The position numbers and the translations under genes are program-made. From contig DTSE01000313.1 in assembly GCA_012965515.1 (NCBI GenBank), forward strand, positions 1 through 62,194: a stretch of DNA of 62,194 bases, read 5' to 3'. Below, piece by piece: positions 56,997 through 62,194 of this stretch. The stretch's first letter is position 1. Every line of letters starts with the position of its first letter. Source of the stretch: Candidatus Melainabacteria bacterium. GTDB lineage: Bacteria; Cyanobacteriota; Vampirovibrionia; Obscuribacterales; Obscuribacteraceae. Under the pieces are notes generated by a model. The model searched no databases and had not been told where the DNA came from. It saw only the letters and a program-made list of their open reading frames with translations.

Positions 56997-57091
56997 AGAA
57001 TTGCTGTTTGCCAGGCTGCCTACTTCTGAATTTCGGTTTCTCAAACTGCCGGCTTCTCAACTTGCCGGACGTAAGCCGCTTCCGTCTGATA

Positions 57092-57133
57092 TCCCTAAAA
57101 ACTAGGAGCTGCCCGGTCTTTCAACCGGACAGC
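57092..57133 (-). terminator. Terminator of the small TPR gene
   Basis: GCTG-C-CCGGT (57108-57117) pairs with ACCGG-A-CAGC (57124-57133), one mismatch. On the minus strand it is followed by AGTTTTTAGGG, fitting the end of the gene at 57162. Confidence 0.7.
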
Positions 57134-57161
57134 CCCACCCCCTCTGCAAAACTTTCTAGGA

Positions 57162-57467
57162 TCAGTTGTTCATGTTTTCATCGAACATGCGCAAAGCTCT
57201 CATGAATGCAAGCGCCGCTTCAGTATTTCGGCCTTCTTTCGAAAGCGTAGAAGACAGCATCAATAGACCTTTCATTGAGGTCTCAGCGCTGAGAAATTCA
57301 TCTGATATCCATAACGCAGTGCGGAAGAATTCCTCCGCCATTTTTATATCTCCAACTTCGTCAAATGCGCTTGCCATGTGCATAATGTGCACCCATGACT
57401 CGAGAGCTTCGCCGTCGCCTCCGCGGCTGTGGCGGCTCAAGTTGGATTCATCTATACGCAGCTCCAT
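57162..57467 (-). CDS. Small TPR-like protein
   Basis: A 101-residue protein with at least two helical-pair repeats (ALESWVHIMHMASAFDEVGDIKMAEEFFRTAL; MLSSTLSKEGRNTEAALAFMRALRMF), typical of TPR proteins. The ATG at 57467 has GGAG six bases upstream, which decides the start; a TTG at 57566 could extend it by 33 residues but has no ribosome-binding site. No signal peptide. Function unknown. Confidence 0.65.
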   Translation of the reverse strand: MELRIDESNLSRHSRGGDGEALESWVHIMHMASAFDEVGDIKMAEEFFRTALWISDEFLSAETSMKGLLMLSSTLSKEGRNTEAALAFMRALRMFDENMNN

Positions 57468-57809
57468 AAACAACTCCGTTGTCCGTATGAAGTAATAGAC
57501 GACGGTGTTTCCATTTTGATTCCAATTTTTAGTGACATTCTGCGAAGCATTATCATCAGCGCACAAAGCAGCAGCAGTAGCCGTTTCCAGCCATTAAAAG
57601 CAGGATGCCAAGTATTACAAAATTGTGAAATCGGTCCTTCAATACATTGAAAGATCAAGTCCAGGGCAATACCACTGCACAATTGCAATAGGCAGAGAAT
57701 TCCCAATACAGAACATGCCCGCCCTGACCTGGAAACAGGAAAGCCAGTTTTCCGGCTCCTGCATCGACGTGCCTAGTTCTCTATCGAGTTACAGTTTCAA
57801 TTTCTTCTA
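57468..57809. other. Intergenic region
   Basis: This 342-base stretch separates two minus-strand genes. A short open frame on each strand lacks a ribosome-binding site. AGCCAG...CCGGCT near 57743-57757 may be a weak hairpin ending the gene at 57810; otherwise nothing recognised. Confidence 0.35.
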
Positions 57810-58349
57810 TTAGAGTGAGGCGCGTGTGGATTGGCGAACCAAGTTGCCGCCTTCACCGTACTCAAACGCTTCAATCTCTGCTGCCGAAACATTCATGCCT
57901 TGTAGTTTGCTCGAATGTCCCAGTGTCACCATTCTGTCGAGAATAGTGAAGATGTCTTCGCAATAGCGAGCCAGTGCGCGCCCTTGCGGAACGACGTCTT
58001 CTACAGCAGCAGCGATATAAAAATCGGAAACTATCTGCAAAGGTGTGCTGCCTTTCTCTCCACGCACCTCACTGTGAGAGCTCTGGAAACGCAGTGTGAG
58101 GGGCGAGCCCGGTTGGGACAAAATCGTCAGCTTGCGATTGAAGCCCGAATTATTGAGCTCGAACTCGCCAATCAATTGGTTGAATGCGGCGGGTCCTGTG
58201 GGCAAATTACCCTGCATCTTACCCGGGTTAGTGCCTAGCTCTTGAGCGAGCAACTCGACCAGGCGGGCAAAAGCAGCTACGCCCTGGAGATCAATTGTCG
58301 TGCCCTGTGCATTCTTTGCTGGGGCGGGTGTCGGAACATCGGAGCTCAT
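57810..58349 (-). CDS. Hypothetical protein
   Basis: A 179-residue soluble protein that I do not recognise. The middle is strand-rich (FELNNSGFNRKLTILSQPGSPLTLRFQ) and the rest helical (DIFTILDRMVTLGHSS), with no signal peptide. Several starts are possible: GAGAGG lies six bases before a TTG at 58355 and 12 bases before the ATG at 58349, and a GTG at 58376 is also in frame. Function unknown. Confidence 0.6.
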   Translation of the reverse strand: MSSDVPTPAPAKNAQGTTIDLQGVAAFARLVELLAQELGTNPGKMQGNLPTGPAAFNQLIGEFELNNSGFNRKLTILSQPGSPLTLRFQSSHSEVRGEKGSTPLQIVSDFYIAAAVEDVVPQGRALARYCEDIFTILDRMVTLGHSSKLQGMNVSAAEIEAFEYGEGGNLVRQSTRASL

Positions 58350-58665
58350 ACTCAATGACATCCTCTCGATTAACACGTTTGCTTATCTAAGCGGCATACA
58401 TCAGAGATACTGAGCTTTTCGCCGCCAATTCATCATCCCAGCAACATGTCAAATATTCAAGTAGAACCCGCTTGATAATCGGCTCACAAAGCCAATTTGT
58501 AAGCCACGACACATAATGACAATTCAAAAAAGCGGGTCTATTACAGCGATTTAAGCGGATTAGACTATTCTGGACTCCAACCACCAGCCCCATGACATGC
58601 CTGTTGAGTGTCTTCTTCTCTAGCTGGCGTAAAATAGTGCGCGACCGATTCTCATTTTTGAAACT

Positions 58666-59568
58666 ATGACCGCAAGCAACGACACCGCTAAATCTCCCGA
58701 TCTCGTAACGACCACCAAAGAGTGGTCCGAGATGATCAAACTAGAACACACAGTGTTTGCGCTGCCCTTTGCATTGTCCGGGTTGGTTCTTGCATCTTCG
58801 GCATTGCCTGGTTGGGATGTCGTCTTCTGGACAATTCTTGCCTTCACGGGTGCACGCGCCGGCGCAATGACTTTGAATCGATTGATCGACTCAAAAATAG
58901 ATTCCCGCAATCCACGCACGAGCAGCCGCGCAATCCCAGCAGGCCGGATCAAGGGAGTTCACGCTGCCATATTTGCGGTCATATCCTTTGGCATCATGAT
59001 GTTTGCGGCCTCACATCTGCCGCCACTCTGCCTGTACCTCTCGCCGATAGCTCTTTTTTGGCTCAGCTTCTATTCATATACAAAGCGTCTGACATGGCTT
59101 TGCCACATTGTGCTCGGCATTGCCCTTGGTGGTGCCGCGCTCGGCGGTTGGGTAGCAGCGGGAGGCATGCTTGACACACTTGCACCGTGGCTGCTCGCAC
59201 TTGCAGTAAGCACATGGGTCGCAGGTTTCGACATCATTTACGCGTGCCAGGATTTTGAAATCGACCAAAGAGAAAAACTCCACAGCATTCCAGCCAGGTT
59301 TGGAATTGGATCGGCATTAAACATTTCCACAGCACTGCATGTGGTGACTGTAACGGCGATGTCTCTTCTTGGACTGCAGATAAACGCGGGAGTTGCGTTT
59401 TGGGTAGGGCTTGTAATGATAGGCGTGATGTTGTTTTACGAACACAGCCTGGTCAAACCAAACGACTTGAGCAAAGTGAATGCGGCCTTTTTCAACGTCA
59501 ATGGGGTGGTCAGTATTCTCGCCTTTTTCGCAATATTGATCGACCGCGTCGCGCAATTGGCACACTAA
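58666..59568 (+). CDS. UbiA/MqnP-type prenyltransferase
   Basis: A 300-residue membrane prenyltransferase with both signature loops: NRLIDSKIDSRNPRTSSRAIPAG (N71, D75, D79) and YACQDFEIDQREKLHSIPARFG. The N-terminal MIKLEHTVFALPFALSG is typical of 4-hydroxybenzoate/menaquinone-pathway prenyltransferases, including MqnP of the futalosine route. It would attach a polyprenyl tail to a quinone ring precursor at the membrane. No quinone genes flank it, so UbiA versus MqnP cannot be settled here. Confidence 0.9.
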   Translation: MTASNDTAKSPDLVTTTKEWSEMIKLEHTVFALPFALSGLVLASSALPGWDVVFWTILAFTGARAGAMTLNRLIDSKIDSRNPRTSSRAIPAGRIKGVHAAIFAVISFGIMMFAASHLPPLCLYLSPIALFWLSFYSYTKRLTWLCHIVLGIALGGAALGGWVAAGGMLDTLAPWLLALAVSTWVAGFDIIYACQDFEIDQREKLHSIPARFGIGSALNISTALHVVTVTAMSLLGLQINAGVAFWVGLVMIGVMLFYEHSLVKPNDLSKVNAAFFNVNGVVSILAFFAILIDRVAQLAH

Positions 59569-59628
59569 AGATAGAAACTCTCTATTCACAATATAGGCAT
59601 ATATGTCGCCAGCACTCTGCCAAGATAC

Positions 59629-61974
59629 TTATGCCGATTGCTCCGTATTCTCAGCCGATGCTAAAGAATAGGCGTACAACTCACCTTCAACAGTCCCCAC
59701 GTAAAGTGAGTTATTTGCCACCATTGGCGGTGCTTGAATTTTCTTGCAAATATCAGTCTGCCATCTCATTTGACCGTTTGACGCAGAGAATGTCTGTAGC
59801 CAACCGTCTTCTGTTGCGCAGATAATTTGCCCTTTGTATGTACAAAGATCAGCAGATACTCTGCCTTTGAGTGCGGCTTTCCACTTCAGACGACCATCAT
59901 ACTTTTCGCAACAATATAACCATCTGTCTTGACTGGCAAATGCCACAGAAGTGAAAACAATGGCCCCTTTGCTGACTATTCTTCCGTTTGCCGGGTATTC
60001 CCATACCATCAATCCCTGGCTGGTCTCCAACGCGTAAAAATTTCCAGATTTTGTGCCGACATACACAGTATCTACTGAAGCGAAAGGCGATGAGATTATT
60101 GCCCCCTCCGCTTTGAACTTCCAGACGAATTTTCCTTTCGAAGCGCTAACTGCATGTAAGTCACCAGTCTTAGTACCAACTAAAACTGAATCGCCCTGGA
60201 CCAGGGGGGTCGCAACGATCGGAGCACCGGTTGAATACATCCACAGCACTTCGCCTGATCGAACATCAAGCGCTCTTAACTCATTGCCGCTTGCCACAAG
60301 CAAAGCCGATTCCTTTATGACAGCAAGAGATGCTACCGTTTTCGCGTTAATAGCGTTCTTCCAAATCACTTTTCCGGTGTAAGAATCCAGACAAAGTGTT
60401 TCGCCTGAAGCCGCACTGACAAATACATAATTCCCAATCGTCACGGGAGCAGCCAATATTGGTTCCGTCATTTGATGGTTCCAAAGCTTGTTCCCCACCC
60501 GCAGATCTACGGCATACAAATTGCCATCGCAAGACGCGATGAAAAGTATCTTTTCGCTTCGATCAATCAACGGCTGCGAAGACCAACCAATCGGACCTTT
60601 GGTTTTAAACACCCATTCGGTATCGAGCGCAACCCGGAATTTCTGCAGGGACTGGTTTGCTTGCCCTAACGTTGCCTTGGCTGGTGGAGCTTTTGGTATT
60701 ACAGGCGGTGCCGGAGGTGTTTTGCTGACCGCAGGCATAGCCAACGGTTCCGTATTCTTCGGAATTTCTGGGATTCTAGACTCACCCTTGCGCTCTTGAT
60801 CGCTTTTATCAGCACCCTTGTCGGCCTTGTCACGCAACAAAGATTCTATCGACTCCCATTTTGCAGCTCTATCTTTGTCTTCGCGCGCCTGCGCCTCCAG
60901 CCGTTCTTTTTCCCTGTCTAATTCGAGTGTCGACTCCAGAGGTGGTGCCGGTTTTGTATTATCGCTTTTTGCCACTTGGTTGCTGGGCTTGCTTGGTAAA
61001 ACGTCCGGCGCCTGCACTGCGCGTGCGACTCCCGAACTGCGCGCGTCACGCTGATCGAGTGCATCTTGGAGAACCTCCCCTGACTTGAGCAATGGTCGAT
61101 TGGAGCTGATACCCAGCCGTTGAACGCGTAATTCGAAAATCAGTTCGTCGATTATGTCTAGAATGTCGGCCGCACTCTGATAGCGATCTTCAGCCATCTT
61201 TGCCATCATGCGGCGAATAACTTTGTCGAGCACTTCCGGCGCTTCAGGATTCTGACGACGTATCGAAGGGATGGCAGCGGTGGCATGTTTCATCGCCATC
61301 TCGATCATGCCTTTAGCTCTAAAGGGCAAGCTTCCTGTCGCCATCTCAAAAAAGAGCACACCCAGCGAATAAATGTCGGAGCGATGATCTTGCGGCTCAC
61401 CACGGGCGAGCTCCGGTGACATGTAGGCGGGAGTACCCATAATTTTTGTATTGCCGGCTCCCACTCTACCGGCTAACAAACGAGCAAGTCCAAAGTCGCC
61501 GATTTTCAGATCGCCTTCATTCGTGATGAAGATGTTGTCCGCTTTGATGTCCTGGTGGATTACGCCCCGCTTGTGCGCAAACGATATGCCGGAAGCAAGT
61601 TGTTTCATCCAGTTGAGGGCATGCTCTAGAGACAGGGCTGAATCTTGCAAGCGAATCGCCAGGTTGCCGCCAGTCAAATATTCCATTGCCAGAAAGTGGT
61701 GCTGTTTACCATGTCTTTCCTCGACACCAATGTCGTAGACAGTCACCAGATTGGGGTGTTCAAGCTGTGCCGCCAGACGCGCTTCCTGGCGAAACACCTC
61801 GAGATTTTTCTTGTCTGACATCAGCTCCGGCAGGAGCATTTTTATCGCAACATCGCGAGTAAGCAGCTCATCGCGGCAATGATAGACAACACCCATTCCA
61901 CCAACGCCAATTTCTTTGACGACGGTGTAGTGTCCGTTTTCTAGTTTCTCTCCACGCGAAAAGATTGCCGGCAT
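59629..61974 (-). CDS. Soluble Ser/Thr protein kinase fused to a PQQ-type beta-propeller
   Basis: From the ATG at 61974 the protein has 781 residues. The kinase domain (about 10-270) shows GVGGMGVVYHC, AIKML, HQDIKADNIFI (D-I-K-x-D-N catalytic loop, with Gln for the usual Arg in HRD), GDFGLA and TPAYMSPELARG. A ~170-residue charged/Pro-rich linker precedes about seven PQQ-like blades (e.g. LYAVDLRVGNKLWNHQM, DGRLKWKAALKG). No membrane helix is visible between them, unlike typical PknB-type kinases. The frame continues to the window edge (62194) through sequence that does not belong to the family; the start at 61974 is chosen for that reason. Confidence 0.9.
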   Translation of the reverse strand: MPAIFSRGEKLENGHYTVVKEIGVGGMGVVYHCRDELLTRDVAIKMLLPELMSDKKNLEVFRQEARLAAQLEHPNLVTVYDIGVEERHGKQHHFLAMEYLTGGNLAIRLQDSALSLEHALNWMKQLASGISFAHKRGVIHQDIKADNIFITNEGDLKIGDFGLARLLAGRVGAGNTKIMGTPAYMSPELARGEPQDHRSDIYSLGVLFFEMATGSLPFRAKGMIEMAMKHATAAIPSIRRQNPEAPEVLDKVIRRMMAKMAEDRYQSAADILDIIDELIFELRVQRLGISSNRPLLKSGEVLQDALDQRDARSSGVARAVQAPDVLPSKPSNQVAKSDNTKPAPPLESTLELDREKERLEAQAREDKDRAAKWESIESLLRDKADKGADKSDQERKGESRIPEIPKNTEPLAMPAVSKTPPAPPVIPKAPPAKATLGQANQSLQKFRVALDTEWVFKTKGPIGWSSQPLIDRSEKILFIASCDGNLYAVDLRVGNKLWNHQMTEPILAAPVTIGNYVFVSAASGETLCLDSYTGKVIWKNAINAKTVASLAVIKESALLVASGNELRALDVRSGEVLWMYSTGAPIVATPLVQGDSVLVGTKTGDLHAVSASKGKFVWKFKAEGAIISSPFASVDTVYVGTKSGNFYALETSQGLMVWEYPANGRIVSKGAIVFTSVAFASQDRWLYCCEKYDGRLKWKAALKGRVSADLCTYKGQIICATEDGWLQTFSASNGQMRWQTDICKKIQAPPMVANNSLYVGTVEGELYAYSLASAENTEQSA

Positions 61975-62194
61975 ATTTGTCTTACAAAGGTTACCAAAGC
62001 CCTCTAAATAGAAATTGCCCAAAACAGCATCTGCAAAGGTATAGTATCTTGGCATTTCACTTCGTTTAATAGGTTGAATCAATTTTACTTGCTTAGGCAT
62101 ATTTGCAAGTAATTTATTTTTAAATTCAATTTCTTCCTTTGTTGCTTCACCAAAATGATCAACTGCTATAATTTCAAAATCACTCTTACAAAAA
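61975..62194 (-). pseudogene. Glycosyltransferase-like fragment fused in frame to the kinase; likely chimeric end
   Basis: On the minus strand the open frame reads FCKSDFEIIAVDHFGEATKEE... then MPRYYTFADAVLGNFYLEGFGN, which resembles the C-terminal nucleotide-sugar-binding region of a GT-B (family 4-like) glycosyltransferase (YYxxADAxLxxxxxEGFG). It breaks off before the expected E-A-x-x-C/A-G-x-P-V continuation, where the kinase begins. By hand count G+C is about 30% here against about half in the adjoining sequence. The simplest reading is a misassembly; a true fusion or recombination scar is less likely. Confidence 0.6.

Noticed and set aside
57000-57070. Two short TTCTCAA-CTGCCGG copies
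   Set aside because: Only about 15 bases each, imperfect, with no further copies seen; not a CRISPR or tandem array.
57452-57706. Minus-strand open frame overlapping the small TPR gene
   Set aside because: No ribosome-binding site, and the TPR frame with GGAG is better supported.
57625-57813. Plus-strand 62-codon frame
   Set aside because: No ribosome-binding site, no domain, and it opposes the gene at 57810.
58387-58593. Minus-strand 68-codon frame upstream of the gene at 57810
   Set aside because: Composition is not protein-like and there is no ribosome-binding site.

Overview
The window looks like chromosome from a non-photosynthetic relative of the Cyanobacteria (Vampirovibrionia/Melainabacteria, Obscuribacterales-like). 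The clues are a DUF3370 protein (a family I know mainly from cyanobacteria), a complete minCDE operon, a pheophorbide-oxygenase-type Rieske protein without photosynthesis genes, Hanks-type kinases with accessory domains, and many secreted TPR, LolA-like and hydrolase proteins. Base composition is near balanced throughout except the last ~215 bases, which are strikingly AT-rich. The taxonomic call is inference from gene content. I saw no rRNA, tRNA, CRISPR array, prophage or insertion sequence.

Layout. 1-5.6 kb: the 3' part of dnaK, a duplicated membrane/spermidine-synthase-like fusion, and a LolA-like/thioredoxin fusion. 5.7-13.7 kb: two ABC-2 export systems on the minus strand, the second a four-gene overlapping operon with an ABC permease-CPBP protease fusion and a leucine-rich-repeat protein, separated by the DUF3370 gene. 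13.8-34.2 kb: mostly single genes, including a lipase-maturation-factor-like membrane protein, a LolA-like protein, a Rieske oxygenase, a chemoreceptor-like protein with a degenerate signalling domain, three secreted alpha/beta hydrolases, TPR proteins, NagA, a protein with four 22-residue repeats, and a MeaB-type GTPase. 34.4-42.1 kb: two small unknown genes, an amino-acid permease, minC-minD-minE with a strong terminator, rodA, and a TPR protein carrying two retropepsin-like domains.

42.4-47.7 kb: a tandem pair of unrecognised EF-hand paralogues converging on a membrane Ser/Thr kinase, then a secreted protein of unknown function. 47.9-56.9 kb is the most unusual part: six co-directional genes encoding a UbiA-type prenyltransferase, a PEP-synthase-like protein, a BtaA-like (DUF3419) aminocarboxypropyl transferase, a phytol/dolichol-kinase-like membrane protein, a GNAT-like protein and an acyl-adenylate ligase, ending in a hairpin terminator. 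I interpret this as a candidate pathway for an unusual, perhaps phosphorus-free, prenyl- or acyl-lipid. The PEP-synthase-like protein appears to have lost the loop holding its catalytic histidine, and a palindromic repeat is inserted in frame in its gene. 57-62 kb holds two small unknown genes, a second UbiA-type prenyltransferase and a soluble kinase fused to a PQQ-type beta-propeller.

The right edge (about 61,975-62,194) reads as the C-terminal part of an unrelated glycosyltransferase in AT-rich DNA fused in frame to the kinase start. This is probably an assembly chimera, so the kinase should be taken to begin at 61974.
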